64,000 nucleotides of DNA from Echeneis naucrates (GCF_900963305.1 NC_042518.1:11484486-11548485), one strand, 5' to 3'. Positions 1 to 16,242 are shown, counted from the stretch's first letter. The notes: generated by a model not told the origin, from the sequence alone. Program-made: numbers and translations.

Positions 1-1838
1 TGGTTCAAGTGTAATGGGAACTTGAAACCGCCACAGCATTTACTGAAAATAGATGTTTCAGTGATGAAGTTCACATTTTTGTTCTCTGGTTCATCTTTGT
101 GAGTGTTTTTTGGTTTTCTTGTTCAGTGAGGATGAAGGAGTAGATTTACCTGGAAGGTAACTGAAAACATGTAAAAATAGTTGATTAAGCAAATGTGATG
201 AGATGTTCTGGTCTGTCTGGGTTTTTGTTCAAACAGCAGAAGGACTGAATAAAATTTAGGGCATTATGTTATGAGTCGCCTTTCATCTGTTGCTATCAGT
301 AGAGATCTCATCAGGTGAGCAAATGGAGATTAAATGTCTGGGTCGCTTTGAAGAAAACATGTAGTTGTAGACATTTTTGTACAAGTGGAGGAGCATTTCC
401 CCTTTCTCAATCTGGGGTGGTGTGTAATCGCTGTGTAATTTTTCTTTCTAGTTTCTTGTTTCCCATGTCCCAAATTAAATGATTGCATCATATTTTTGCA
501 TATCAGCAAGTGCTCCAATTTGGATCAAGTTTATACCTGATCTGTCTACTTGTTTATTTCTTCTTCCAGGTGTGTCTTTTCTCATGCTACTCACTCATCT
601 GCTCAGGAGGTTGCACCCATTTTACAAGCAAGGAACTGAACACAGTTGTAGTTTTCCTCTTACACTCACTGAGGAGGAATGCAACCCCCTTCATAAATAT
701 CACCATTACTGATGGGAAGACAAATAATTCAACTTCCTCAGCTGCACTCAGCTGAGTCTTGGTCCTTATAGTGAAGATGAAAGTTTATTTTTCTTTTCAC
801 AGAACAATTTGTAGATTTTACCGAAATTCTTGCAGTATGTGATGCATATAGATGTACATGTTCATGTTATGTAGCTACATGTGAGGGCAGCCACAAAAAG
901 CCCTTTGACAATGGAGGATCAAACATAGAGCAAATACTCGAGATATGCCACATGTATGTTGGTCCCTGTCACTCAGTGTTGTTAGTTTGACCAGGGTTTC
1001 ATATGAGAAGAGCCAAAGGTTAAGTTATTGAGTTACCAGTGAGACGGAAAAACATACACCGTTGGTCTTAGCTTCATCGTTGCAGTTGTCGATGAAATTG
1101 ACATTATGTCACAGTGTACTCTTGTAAATAATAAACAACTTGAGGAATAATGGAATCTTAAATACTACACTTATCCTAAATTTTTGGCTCATTCAGTAGC
1201 TTTGCTCATTTGACTCTACAATGTAAGTAAACACTTGTTAGAATGTCTACTCCAACGTTGTGTTGCACCTCATGCTTTCTTTTTTAACGCTCTTCTTTTG
1301 TCGCCTGCCATTTCTCAGCCTGCTATTGGGAATATACATTACCACTTCCCAACATATATAATATAGTCAATGTATAATATAATAATGCACCTGTGGATCC
1401 AGTTCCAAATCTGCCTTTGGTGTAGACAGGTTTGTAAGTCCTCATCTGTAGGAATTTTTTGAATTAACTTCTAAGGTTTCATTTACTTCCACTGTTTCAG
1501 GAAAGTGATAAATTCTCCATTGTTTGCTGGAAAATGTGTGTGATTTTTTTTTTTTTTTTTCTTTTTGGGGTTTTTAAGTAACCCCATTTTACTTTGGTTA
1601 AAAGAGAAAGGCTGTGTTGACACAGCCACACTAGTATAATTATAACTGTATAAGTAATGGAAGTTATGAAATGTGTGTGCAAGGCATTGATGACATAGGC
1701 TACTTGCTTCCTGCAGGCCTGTGAAGAAATGTACCCTGAGAGAAACTTAAACTGTTGAAAATAAGAAAAGCCAAGAAAAGGATAATCTGGGATCATATGC
1801 TGTGCATGTCATGAGAGTGTGTTTTGTGTTTACCCAGC
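1..1838. other. Upstream flank of gys1, no gene recognised
   Basis: AT-rich sequence before the gys1 start codon. It should hold the gys1 promoter and any 5' UTR, but I see no convincing TATA box, CpG cluster or coding exon. Short open frames around 480-755 have no recognisable protein features. A T-rich run lies near 1546-1561. Confidence 0.5.
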
Positions 1839-2641
1839 ATGCCGCTGGCTCGCAGCCTGTCTGTTACGTCCCTCTCAGGACTGGAGGACGGGGACGAAGA
1901 GTTTGATTTGGAGGATGCTGTTCTTTTTGAAATTGCCTGGGAGGTCGCTAACAAAGGTAAGTGCTTTGATGTGTATCTGTGTGCTTTTATGCATTCACGT
2001 CCTCTCAAAAATTTTTGAAAATATTCAAATGCCTCGTGTGTGTGTATATGTAAAGGCTGAATCACATTATAGCTTTGTCTTGACATTGTGTGTGTATGTG
2101 TGGCACGCTTGCTGCGTGTTTAAAGTTGGAGGCATCTACACCGTCATCCAGACCAAAGCCCGTCTGACCTCTGAGGAATGGGGGGAGAACTATTTCCTGG
2201 TGGGTCCATATGTGGAAAGCAACGTGCGCACTCAAGTGGAGTTAATCGAGGCCACCAACCCCATACTGAAGAGAACCATTGAGAAGATGAACTCCAGTGG
2301 GTGTAAGGTAGTATCACGTGTACATGTTTAAAAACTCACATCTTCTGAGTCAAGCTTGTGTTCCACTCAAAGGCAGTCGTTCTTACTACACATAACTAGA
2401 GTGGTAAAAGAGAGAGATTTGTATTTACATGTATCAAATGTGGATTACACTTAGAACCAATATTTTCTACGATTCTTCTTCATTCCCTTTTACATCTGAT
2501 CTACTCGCCCCCTTCTGAGCCTTCTGTCCCTGACCAGCTCTCCAAATACTGTGACATTTCCTTGCAAAGGTTAGAAGTTGTATCAGTGTCTCTCTGTCAC
2601 CCTCTCTTTCACACAGACACACTCCAAAAATAAATGTGCAT

Positions 2642-2674
<33 letters not shown>

Positions 2675-5600
2675 CATGCATACAGCCATTTGTGTGTGTG
2701 ATGCTTTGTGCTGTCTCACTCTGGTAGTGCTGTAGAATAAGGAACACAGCTTTGGGTGTCTGTGATATTATTTTAAAGTGCAGCCTTTTCATCAGCACCC
2801 ATCTGCACTTCCTGGAATCACACAACCTTTATGTTCCATGACAGACCAGTACCAATTTTTGAAAGATAAATACTGTTTGTATGCTAAACAAATATCATTA
2901 ATATTTCAACAATGTTGTCTATATCAACAAAACAACCTCCATCAACAATAATTACAAATTGTGTTGTTGCAATATGTTTGGCATGGATCTAAGTTGCTGT
3001 CTCAGCTGCAAGTCCTCAATGTAAAATTAATATTTTCCACATAATTGACATCAAGTATTTATTTAAAAAAGTGAAAAATATGGCCTTGTGCATGGCTAAA
3101 ATTTTGAGTAAACAAACTTGTTTTTTTTCTTCCTCCACCACAGGTCTACTTTGGGCGCTGGCTTATTGAAGGCAGTCCATATGTTATTCTGATTGATGTG
3201 GCGTTCACTGCCTGGTCTCTGGATCGCTGGAAGAGTGAGCTTTGGGAGCTTTGTGATATCGGCGTGCCTTGGTTCGACCGCGAGGCCAATGACGCTGTGC
3301 TGTTCGGCTTCTTGACGGCGTGGCTTCTGGGAGAGGTCAGCAGCTCCTGCCTCACAGCTGAACATAATATGTTTTAACTTTATTCTGTTATGTGTATGAT
3401 TTTTATTTATTTCTTTTTTTTGTCTTGTGTTTTACTACTTCCATATATTCAGTTCGCAGCTCAGTGTGAGGAGCCTCCACACATCGTGGCTCATTTCCAT
3501 GAGTGGTTGGCCGGTTTGGGCCTGGTGTTGTGTAGACAGAGACAGCTGCCCATTGGAACCATCTTCACCACTCACGCTACACTGCTGGGACGATACCTTT
3601 GTGCTGGAAATGTGGACTTCTATAACAACCTTTCTGAGGTGTGTGTACATGCGTGAGTGTGAGAGCGCACACATGCGTGCACATAGGTATGGACAAGCCC
3701 TTACTTCACAGGGCCGTAATAGAAAATAGGAAAGAATAGAAGTACATATAATGTGTCTGCAATATGTACTGCAAGTCCACAATTAAACTGGTTATTACTA
3801 TTTGTAAACAAGTTAACCTCATACACCATCTGTTGTCTTTGTGTCTCGTCCAGTTCAATGTGGATAAGGAAGCTGGAGACAGACAGATCTACCATCGCTA
3901 TTGCCTGGAGCGGGCAGCTGCTCACTGTGCCCATGTTTTCACCACAGTTTCACAAATTACAGCCATTGAGGCAGAGCACTTGCTCAAGAGGAAACCAGGT
4001 GTGTGGAGGTGAAGTGACAGCATTGCAATGAGAACTTCCCTTGCTATTTAACTTTATTCGTAATTATTACTCACTGGGAGACAAAATTTCTTAGTCAAGG
4101 TCCTGATGTTTCATTATTTTAACTGATTCTTCTCTCACATTTCTTACTCTCTCCCATTACACGCAGATATTGTGACTCCCAATGGGCTCAATGTGAAGAA
4201 GTTCTCAGCCATGCATGAGTTTCAAAACCTCCATGCCCAAAGCAAGAATCGGATCCAAGAGTTCATCAGAGGACATTTCTACGGGTCTGTTGGGGGGATA
4301 TATATTGAAGGAGTAAATGCTGAACAAAAATGATAAAGAAGCGTGCTATTTGCATATTCTGTTGAATTTACCAGGAAACATCAATTTCCTAATTTTCTGT
4401 CAAAAGCTTAGTAAGTGCATTCACTTGCTGGTTACTGGGTGAATACTGAAAGTGCCGCATATATTCATATTATGTAACAGATTTTGGTTTGTATTGACCC
4501 TCAGGCACCTTGACTTCAACCTGGACAAGTGTTTGTTCCTCTTCATAGCTGGAAGGTATGAGTTCTCCAACAAGGGTGCTGACATTTTCCTGGAGGCTTT
4601 AGCAAGACTCAACTACCTGCTTAGAGTAAGTGTGGATTTGTGTAGTTGTGTCAACAAATTTTATGTGTCTGTGTGGGAGGAAGAAGAAAGGTGAATCTCA
4701 GGTGTTTTAAAACCTTAACTCTTTATTCGTGTGTGGTCTGCCTGTCATAGGTCAATCACAGTGATGTGACCGTCATTGCATTCTTCATCATGCCAGCTCG
4801 GACAAACAATTTTAACGTGGAGACCTTAAAGGGCCAGGCAGTCAGGAAGCAGCTCTGGTAAGGTCCCATCTAATGTTGAAAAAGATAAAGCGTCAAAGTA
4901 AAAATGTATGATGTGAGTCAGACAGCCAGACGATGTCACTCTGATCGATCCATTCTAACATGGACACTGATCTGTCTTCATTTTTTAGATGCTTCTGAAC
5001 TTATTATTCACTGTCTTCATTTCCATCTCTGACAGGGATACTGCTCACACAGTGAAAGAACGCTTTGGAAAGAAACTTTATGAATCTCTTCTAGTGTAAG
5101 TTAAACACAGTCTACTTTTTGAAACCTGTAACTTGTGACTTAATAGAATATTAAATTAAAAATAAGAAGGCAAACAGAAAAATCCATATGGTTTCCATAG
5201 TTTGTATATTTAGTTAGATCACTTACATCATGAGATCCAAAGCTGTTTGTCTTTATTTAGTGGGCAGCTTCCAGATGTGTCAAAGATGCTGGACAAAGAG
5301 GATTTCACCATCATGAAGCGTGCCATCTTTGCGACTCAGAGACAGTGTCAGCCACCAGTCTGCACACACAACATGCTGGAGGACAGCAGTGACCCCATCC
5401 TGAACTCCGTCCGCCGCATCGGCCTTTTCAACAGCTCTGCTGATCGTGTTAAGGTAGCAGATTTCCTCACTTCTTTGCTGGTAGCTAATTGTTTTTTGTT
5501 TAGTTTGCATTGGGCGGCATCCTTGCTATGCACACCGTTCATAATGGATCAGTGTGTTTCAGTTGGCCAATCACTATTTGTTATGGTAAAAAATGTATAT

Positions 5601-6693
5601 AACAGGAACTGGTAATGAATGGTTTTTGGATCCTCAGATTATCTTCCACCCAGAGTTCCTCTCATCTACCTCTCCTCTACTTCCAATGGATTATGAAGAG
5701 TTTGTAAGAGGCTGCCACCTCGGGGTTTTCCCCTCTTATTATGAGCCTTGGGGCTACACACCTGGTAAGACTGACACACACTGACAAAGTGCATGTGTGT
5801 GATATTAAAGTGTTAATTGAGCATCGCTGTTTCTGTCATTTCCAGCTGAGTGTACAGTCATGGGAATTCCATCAATCTCTACAAACCTGTCAGGCTTTGG
5901 TTGTTTCATGGAGGAACACATAGCAGAACCTTCAGCATATGGTTTGTTTCTTCATACATTATTACCTTTCAACATTTTCAGTTATTCTCTCAAGAACAAT
6001 TCTGTCTTCAACATTATGCTGTCTTTCTCTGCAGGTATTTACATCCTTGACAGGCGGTTTCGGGGGGTCGATGAGTCGTGTAACCAGCTCACATCCTTCC
6101 TGTTCCAGTTTTGCAAGCAGAGCCGGCGCCAGCGTATCATCCAGAGGAACCGGACAGAGCGCCTGAGTGACCTCCTGGACTGGAGATACCTTGGCAGGGT
6201 AAGATTGCAAATCTCAAGGTGGAATTTGATGGAACTTGATGAATTATGAGATAATTTAATCTACTTTCTTCTCCTTCTGTTCTGCATTAGTATTATATAG
6301 CTGCTCGACATATGGCTCTGGCTAAGGCCTTCCCTGACACTTATGTATATGAACCTCAAGAGCATACATCAGTGAGTTGACTTGTGTGTCTTTGAATGAG
6401 TAATTTTCATTTGTCATTTTTGGAAGACTTATTAAACAGTGGGATGCTTTCACTGTAATCCTTAGACCACAGGCTTCCGTTACCCCCGTCCTGCTTCTGT
6501 GCCACCATCTCCAGCTCTGTCCCGCCACTCCTCGCCCCACCACAGTGAGGCTGAGGAAAACGATGATGATGAACACTACGACGAGGATCTGGAAGCAGAG
6601 AAGGACCGGGTGAACATCCGCCAGCCATTCAAAAATAGATCTGTTCCTGGGGTCAATGGGAACAGCAACAGTGTTCTAAGCGAGAAAAACTGA
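1839..6693 (+). CDS. gys1: Glycogen synthase, muscle type (GYS1), 15 coding exons
   Basis: Cytosolic glycogen synthase (GT3 family) adds glucose from UDP-glucose to growing glycogen. Exons: 1839-1956, 2126-2307, 3144-3335, 3453-3638, 3854-3998, 4167-4284, 4505-4625, 4751-4857, 5036-5095, 5261-5453, 5638-5764, 5846-5941, 6035-6198, 6291-6371, 6466-6693. They join in frame to 705 aa. Visible are the N-terminal regulatory serines (S8 and S11 in RSLSVTSL, sites 2 and 2a), the nucleotide-sugar loop KVGGIYTV (from residue 39), the [13 protein letters not shown] catalytic region, the arginine cluster [13 protein letters not shown] that senses glucose-6-phosphate, and the site 3/4 cluster [30 protein letters not shown] and the MPL start match GYS1 better than liver GYS2. 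The tail is shorter than human GYS1 (737 aa) and lacks an obvious site 1a RRAS. The start sits in the site 2 context expected of the family. Confidence 0.95.
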
Positions 6694-7989
6694 GACGCAC
6701 ATCACACAGTATTTGCTAAACCTCACTGGTAAAATTTTATCTGTGAAAATTGTTGTTGTCCTCCATACTCATAAACTTTATGAGTGCAGTTGTGAATCAT
6801 GAGTGATAGCTTTAATATTGGCTTGTTGTGAAAATAACTGTCTCATTGTCAGTGTCTTCCTAACCTGGGGGTACCTAAGAAAACTACCCATCAGTTTGAT
6901 CTGTTTTGGTTTTATCTCAGTTGTACCAGCAGTGCAACCAGTAGTTTGCTTTGTGGAGTATCTGCAGCAGCTAGATGGGGCGAATCCACAACTCAACACA
7001 AATTGAAAATAAATCAGGATTGCTGGAGTACTAACACTGGATAACTGGATAGCTCTCAAACATTGAAAAATTACCATAGGAATATTATGCATCGCCAGAA
7101 GGGGGTTTTATACTTTATTCAAGGTGATTTAGAGCAGAGACAATAGCATAATGCTCCTTTTTTACTTGCAGGCTCAGCTAATTTCCAGCTAAAAAATGTC
7201 AATGAAACAACATCAGTTGCTGCGAGAAGCCCCAAAGTAGCATGTATTCTTTTTACTGTTAATCTTAAACGTGATTTAGTTGATATTATTGGAGCACTTT
7301 TTCTGCCTTGTTTCATAGAATACTTCCCAGAATGGAAATAAAATGTAAAACACAAAAATAACATCACATGAATAGTGTCAGGTACGTGTTTTTCGTTTTA
7401 TTTCTGTGCCTTACACTGTCACTGCCTGTCAGTGACAATCATAGATTAACAACCTCACACTGCTGTTAATCCTCCACATTTATCTGTGTGCTTTTGTGAA
7501 GATGGATGCTCCCAAGTTTGTTCCAGCAAGTATGTATTTGTGATAGGAAACAAGATGAGACAGACAGAGGACAAAAGGGACTGCGTCTTGTGAGAGTAAC
7601 CATGTTTTCAGGTGTGAGATATGAGAGAAGTGTCTGCAAAAAGAGCTAAAGTATGTACTGTAACGACTGAAAGAAAATTGTTTTACCTGGCATTAACTTA
7701 CACTCCCTGTAAGAGTTTGTTACAATCTTGCACCAGATGAACTTATAATAAAGTTTAAATATATAATATTCCTGTTTGTGTTTTACAAATGGAGACTGGC
7801 CTCTCTTTCTTTGTGCCATGCAGTTTACTGGAGCGCAAATGTCCAAGGCTTTTGAAATTCTCTAACACACTGACTCAGTGATCCTCCATCCACACAGTTC
7901 ATCCAACATAAATCATCTCATGTATCTGGGAGGTTTTGCAGTAGGTCCTGTTCCTGTGTTGTAGTGTGGCTCCAGAGCCCTCACCCACT
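6694..7989. other. gys1 3' UTR and gap between convergent genes
   Basis: AT-rich sequence between the stop codons of gys1 (+) and aspdh (-), holding the gys1 3' UTR and probably that of aspdh. No coding exon or repeat family recognised. Confidence 0.6.
7008..7013 (+). terminator. Polyadenylation signal candidate, gys1
   Basis: AATAAA about 315 bases after the gys1 stop. A second AATAAA lies at 7337-7342. Either could end the mRNA; cDNA would decide. Confidence 0.5.
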
Positions 7990-10549
<2,560 letters not shown>

Positions 10550-11457
10550 GTCCTGTGCAGAGGAAGGAGACTTGCCAAACCCAGAGAAATCGCATGCAGC
10601 TAGAAAACACGAACCATCACCTACACTCAGACACACTGATACACACCTGTCTCTTGACCCTTATATCTCAATTTCTTTGAACCTGTATCACACTCCTTGC
10701 CTTTATTGCTTCACTCACCAATCCCACGCACCTCAAGAGCTGTGTATGTTCGAGCTTGAAGCAAGACTGCTGGCCCACACCCTGTGGAATTGTGGGACAG
10801 CACAGTACAAAGTCTGAGTCAGTGAACTGCAGTTAATTATTGTTCGGCCTTCTGTCTGTTAAATTATGCTGGCTACCCCTGTATCTATTAAAACAATTTC
10901 AGATTCAGATGCGCAAAAAAAATCCCATAAATTTAAATTCTTGTTTTCTGTCTGTAGCTCCGTTCTTGCAGAGATTTTGTCTGTTAATGTTTCAGCGTGG
11001 CTCTTTCTTTTTTGAGAAAAGAGAAGCAGTGTGGCCATGTAGTGAACACAAATCTCAATCTTTCCTCAGAGTCATATATCACATATCACACAAAGAAACA
11101 TAAAGTTCATATGCCAAATAGGCATATTTCATTTCATGTGATACTTATTAACACAGTTCAAGTTTTTCTCCAAGTGTTGATGTCACCATGGAATTTGACC
11201 CGGAGAGGTCAAAGGTCAGTAGTTTGTCCATGAGATCTCAAAACAGGACGAGCATTGATAATCAGAGAGAAAAGATCAGACCAAAGTTCATTGCTGTGAC
11301 ATACGACTGAATGAGAGTGGGAGACGCGGCAGTGAATTTGGAAGAGGGGAAGAGGAGAACAAACCTGTTAGTAAACGAGCAGGAACTAAAAGGTGCCTGA
11401 CCAGACGGGTACATTCATACGACTGCAAGAGCCGACGGCAGTGCTGACTCTGAAAAG
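10550..11457. promoter_or_regulatory. Shared upstream region of aspdh and tmem86b
   Basis: About 900 bases between the divergent start codons of aspdh (-) and the TMEM86B-type gene (+). Promoters and 5' UTRs of both should lie here. I see no strong core promoter motif or CpG cluster and no coding exon. Confidence 0.5.
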
Positions 11458-12487
11458 ATGGACATCCTCGAGACGGATGCGTATGACAGGAGGCAAAGGA
11501 GAAATATGGTACCTTAAAGACAAGTATTTTTTAATTATGTAATGAATTGTGTGAAATCATCTTAACTCTTCAATATTTCAGCTGTGCTGTCTTTATTTCT
11601 TCTCTTCCCTCTACGTCAGACCTGCGCCCTGCTCTTCTCTCTGCTGCCTTTCTTTTTGTCCACAGCTGTGTACTTCTACCTGTGGACCCCAGACTCGCCT
11701 GCATCCATCATGTCTGCAGGTGTTAAATCAGCACCAATCCTGCTATTGGCTGCAGTGGTGCTGAGCTGGAACAGAGGTCAGAGCATCCTGGGTGTTGCGG
11801 GAGGACTGCTCTTCTCTGCTGTGGGTGACTGTTGCTTGATATGGGATGAACTTTTTCTGTACGGTAAGAACCTGGTTTATTTGAGAGTGAGGCACAAATT
11901 GGATTTTTTTTCTAGATTGAAATTATAATCTAGACATTTTCTCCAACACCTGTCTGCATAGTAATAGTAGCAGAAATGCATTCATTCTTGTCATTAAATT
12001 TAGTATGTCCTCAACATGTTACACATTTGTTTCAGGAATGGGTGCCTTCGCTGTGGCTCATTTGATATATTCATTCGCCTTCCTCTCCGATCGCTACGCA
12101 ACACATTCCTCCTCCTCCTGCATCCGTTTTCTGTATCTGATCCAGTTCATGATAGGAGGTGGTTTCTACATCTACCTATATCCATTCCTGCAGAAAGAGC
12201 AACACTCGGATATGCTTGTTCCAGCCGTGGGGGTGTATGTCTTCTTAATTGTTCTGATGAGTGTATTAGCTATTAGAACCCGTCAAACAGCAACACTGTT
12301 TGGAAGTTTGCTCTTCATAGTGTCTGATACTTCACTGGCTCTGCAAGTGTTCAAGGTGATCGTTCCAATGAAGCATGGCCATGCTATTGTGATGGTGACC
12401 TATTATTTGGCACAGCTACTCATTGCTGTGGGTGATGTAAAAGCAATGGAGAATAAGGACGACTTTGCAAAATGGAAGAGCTCCTAA
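11458..12487 (+). CDS. tmem86b: Lysoplasmalogenase, TMEM86B-type, 3 coding exons
   Basis: Multi-pass membrane enzyme of the YhhN/TMEM86 family, which cleaves the vinyl-ether bond of lysoplasmalogen. Exons 11458-11508, 11620-11863 and 12036-12487 join in frame to 248 aa. A short polar N-terminus (MDILETDAYDRRQRRNM) is followed by about eight hydrophobic segments. Family marks are VKSAPILLL, the FSAVGDCCLIW motif, VAHLIYSFAF, the FIVSDTSLAL aspartate and the TYYLAQLLIAVG end. TMEM86A and TMEM86B are similar. I favour B because HSPBP1 neighbours TMEM86B in human, as it does here, but sequence alone does not exclude a TMEM86A copy. The ATG chosen is the first in frame and gives the family's usual length. 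Confidence 0.85.
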
Positions 12488-12694
12488 ACAGCATGTCTGA
12501 CACCCCACAGTGATGCCGAAGTCTGAATGAGCCTGGCCATATTTATTTATTTGATAAAATCCAGAATACATCTGTTTTAGATTTTAAGAGCTACTCAAAT
12601 GAAAGGAAATACCTTATTATGGGTTTGTTTGTTTTTCATGTCTCAATGGTCAGTGATAATCACAACATTTTAAAACATCACATATACAAACTAA

Positions 12695-12700
12695 AATAAA
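12695..12700 (+). terminator. Polyadenylation signal candidate, tmem86b
   Basis: AATAAA about 210 bases past the stop codon of the TMEM86B-type gene, in an AT-rich 3' UTR. Confidence 0.55.
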
Positions 12701-12984
12701 CTCAATAACAATTTCAGTGATTCTGTGTGACATCCATTTTAAGCATGAGCTGCTTTTTATAGGAGTTAAATATTCCAATTTGTTTTGTTAATAATAACAA
12801 GTGTGGAAAAATTTAACAATGATGTTTATAATTTTATACTACGTTTTAAGAGGCTTGAACTGGTGTAAATTTACAATTCAAACTGAATGCTCTACATAGT
12901 ATAGTATTGTAGTAAGCTATGTATAGTACCTCTAACAGAGACACTTATGTTGGGTCTCTTTAACAACTCCATAAACAGTTTGGT

Positions 12985-13085
12985 CTTCTGGTCTGCTCTA
13001 TGTGTAAAGTGCTGTGATGCATCTTTGTTATGATTTGGTGCTACTTAAATAAATCTGATTTGATTTGATTTTGATTTGACTTGGT
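12985..13085 (+). repeat. Fish LINE/SINE 3' tail fragment
   Basis: The segment reads like the 3' end shared by many fish retroposons: GTAAAGTGCTGTGATGCATC, then GGTGCTACTTAAATAAAT, then a short tandem TGATT tail. Only the tail is seen, so this is a heavily 5'-truncated copy lying between the convergent tmem86b and hspbp1 genes. The exact family cannot be set by eye. Confidence 0.6.
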
Positions 13086-13299
13086 ATTACATTCAAGATA
13101 CAAAGAACTACACTGGACTGACAGCTGGCTGTAAAAAGTATTTTCTACATTACAGTTATTTACACAGTAAAATCCAGCTCCTGGAGCACATGCAAAATAT
13201 GGACAGCAACTGTCATAACAGACATTATGGAACATTTATGATAAATGTTTTGTTACATCTTTGCACACCAATACCAAAACAGGTGAGGTAAATAAGACT

Positions 13300-15995
13300 T
13301 CAGCGGTCCATCCCATTGTCATCTGACTGTTGCCCGCGGACACACATTGACCTCAAGTGCTCACAGAAGTCCAATTCTTCCTGTGAGAAACAAAAATGTT
13401 ACTATAAGAGAGCTTTCCTGGGAAAAGGTCTATGCCTGTATGAGCATATTTTGACAAATATTTCCATTTTGCATGAATATTGGTTTGGCTTCTGTGGTGT
13501 CAGTAGACAAAATTACCACAGTCATACCCTTTAAGCATATTGTCATGCAAGTGTTCAGAGAGTAAAGCTGAGAGCATCAGCTGCTGTACAAATGCAGATA
13601 AGGGTGAAATCCCTTTTGAGAAATATCTCAGCATCATTCAAGTGTTGCAGAGATTGACAGAGCTTGCAATACTTCTGGACACATAAGACGTTGCAAGTTA
13701 GCACACCAGGGTTTAATATCTGAATACGTTGCAGTGGTTGGTTGTGTAAACAGATTTACAATCAAAGCAGGTGATGTTGAATATTGCTTCTGCTGTAACT
13801 GTGGGAGACTGAGACGGTGACTGTATTTCCAAATTTGTCAATGATATTTATTTCCCTTTTTTAGATGGCAGCCTAGCCCAGCTTCAATGGGCACAGTATA
13901 AACATGGCACCATCCCAAAATGGGAAAATTGATACAATAGAAAACGTACTTGATTTTGTCCTTTTGATTAGACTTGGAACTGTACAAAATATTGTTACCA
14001 CACCACTAGATTTTGCAAATATATAGTGGTATATTTGCCATAATTTCATAACAAAAGGCTCAGTGCAAACCTGGCTTTCTTCCTTTCCTTGAAGCTCTTT
14101 GGCTCGCTGTCTCAGTAGCTCCTCCAGACCAAGATCAGGATTCATGCAGTCTTTAAGCCCCTGTGGACAGTCCTCCACCAGACTACACACACAGCAACAA
14201 GGGTGGCTATGATTATTAAAGTGAACCATACACATTGTGTTTTTGTTATTGCCAAAAACTACAAATAACAAAATAGCAAATAAATCTCCTACCAACATAG
14301 GGCGCCGAGCACATGCTCGTGAAAAGGTGAGTGTGGTGTGCGGAGAACAGATACCAGCTGCTGCACCATGCCCATGGAGACAACTGTGTCTACAGGAAGC
14401 AGGAAGCATGCAAGAATTAATAAAAGTCACAGAGTTAGTTGATGGAATAATCAACATTATATGTGTGACCATTCTTAAAAAGGCAATTTTGACTAAGTGG
14501 ACGAGCATCAGAAGCATCACTTCTACATGATTGGGCTTATCAAGGACTAAGTAAACCATCTCATTGCATGCCAAATGAGAGAGAATGCAGTTGTCTTATA
14601 ACGGAACATCTGCTGCCTAAAAAAAAAAAAAAAAAAAAACTTCAATGCAATCTTAAAACAACACAAGAGGCACCATGTTGTTTAAATGCCTGTTCGTCAT
14701 ACCTTTCTGTTCAGGATGCGACGTGAGCAGATTGAGCAGAAGGAAAGCCGACTTGGTTCTCACTTTCTCGTTCTCTGACTGCATGCCCCGCATTAATACT
14801 GAGAAACCATCATGGGACAGGAACACCTGGAGTCCTGCTTCCTGCTCACGGACCAGACCTAAAGTTACAACAAGATAAAGTCATGGTTTTATTTAGAGGT
14901 GCATTTCACACGAGCCTGCATGAACTCAGCAAACAATTCAACCTAGCTTGATAGTTAAATAATGAATTGTGTACTCACATGAAACGGCGTAAAGGGCTTT
15001 TACTCTGACAGTGGGGTGGGGGTCTGAGTCTGTCAGTTGCAGGAGCCTTTCCAGAGCTCCCATGCTGAGCAAGTGTTCCTGCACTTGCGGCATGTTCTGA
15101 GAACAGGAAGCGATCAGCTGGGCCGCACGCCACCTTAACCCACTTTGAACATGGCACAGATACCGAGAGAAGCACAACTCCAGTCCACCAAGAATCATCA
15201 GATCTGCATAGCCGAAAAAGGGACACATTCAGGATAGTGAAAATAGAGTCTATCTATATTCATCACTTACACTCCGACTCATATCAAATACTAAAACTAA
15301 TATCATTAATTACAAACCTCTAGCATTGTCCAAGTTCTCACACAACTCAGAGAGCATTTCAAAGGCTGATTCCCGCTCATCTTCATCCTCCTCGTCATCC
15401 CTCCCCTCCTCCCCCTCTCTCTCATTTTCACTTATTTCCTCTTTGCGTAGGACTGCCAAGCACTGCTTCATCTGCTCCACTTCATCCATCTGCCCTTTGC
15501 AAACATCTGCAAGAGCTTCTCTCAGCCATGTTTTCCTCTGGAACAAAGAGCAAACACATACATTTAACGAGGTGGAGGTCATTGTCGGTCCAAATAAAAC
15601 CTAGGAGTCCGCCAGTCATAATGATCTCATTCAACTCAAAGAGTAACTGGTCTGGGCACAAATAAACTTGAGATAGGTGTCGATTTCAGAGGAAATTGGT
15701 CAAGTGGCTTTGATTTGAGACATTCTGCGAAAAGTGTTTTGGGTTGCAACATTCAAAAAGTTGTGTTGCCTATCCAGCATTCTCAGACAAAAAATATATT
15801 TAAAGCCATACAAAAAGCATTGACTTTTTATAGAAAGGTTGTACAGTGGTTTAATGATGTTTAGGAAACACTTACCTCCTCTGACATCGGTTCAGCAGGG
15901 GCAGGTCCCTCTGCAGCTGACCCAGCCTCTACTGCCAGCTGAAGGACCCCCTGAAGATTTTGAGGATATCTCCTGTTCTGACGATTGTCTGCCAT
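13300..15995 (-). CDS. hspbp1: Hsp70-binding protein 1 (HSPBP1), 7 coding exons
   Basis: Cytosolic armadillo-repeat nucleotide-exchange factor (Fes1/HspBP1) that binds the Hsp70 ATPase lobe, releases ADP and restrains CHIP ubiquitin ligase activity. Exons in transcript order: 15876-15995, 15318-15537, 14979-15203, 14703-14858, 14293-14389, 14071-14182, 13300-13380. They join in frame to 336 aa (human about 360). Visible are NLQGVLQLAVEAG, PMSEERKTWLREAL, an acidic insert (EGRDDEEDEDE), GLRWRAAQLIASCSQN, TVRVKALYAVSCLVREQEAG, HSPFHEHVLGALC and the terminal EELDFCE...DDNGMDR, matching the human end. The N-terminus lacks the mammalian glycine/serine run. A non-coding first exon probably ends at 16243, and the start codon lies eight bases into exon 2. 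Confidence 0.95.
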
Positions 15996-16242
15996 GATGT
16001 GCTCTGGAAAACAACAACCCAACAAACATCGGTGTTGATTTCAGAAGCCCAGCAGTCTTAAATCTGATCTGTGAATATTTAACACTACTTTCAGGACAAA
16101 ACTCACGAGTGTGTCTTTAGTTTCCACCTAATCATGTTAAATAAACGGCAGGTTGACCCCTTTAACAGGCTAACATTACAGATTTTGTTTAACACGGACA
16201 GCGCCGAATGAAGTTAGCATTACGAGCTTATGTTCAACTTAC

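Noticed and set aside
13143-13178. Alternative last exon of hspbp1 reading ELDFTV
   Set aside because: The segment at 13300-13380 encodes EELDFCE...GMDR and matches the human C-terminus with the right phase, so the shorter candidate is chance.
13873-14574. 233-residue minus-strand frame
   Set aside because: Only 14071-14182 of it is coding (hspbp1 exon 6); the remainder is intron read-through in the wrong frame for exon 5.
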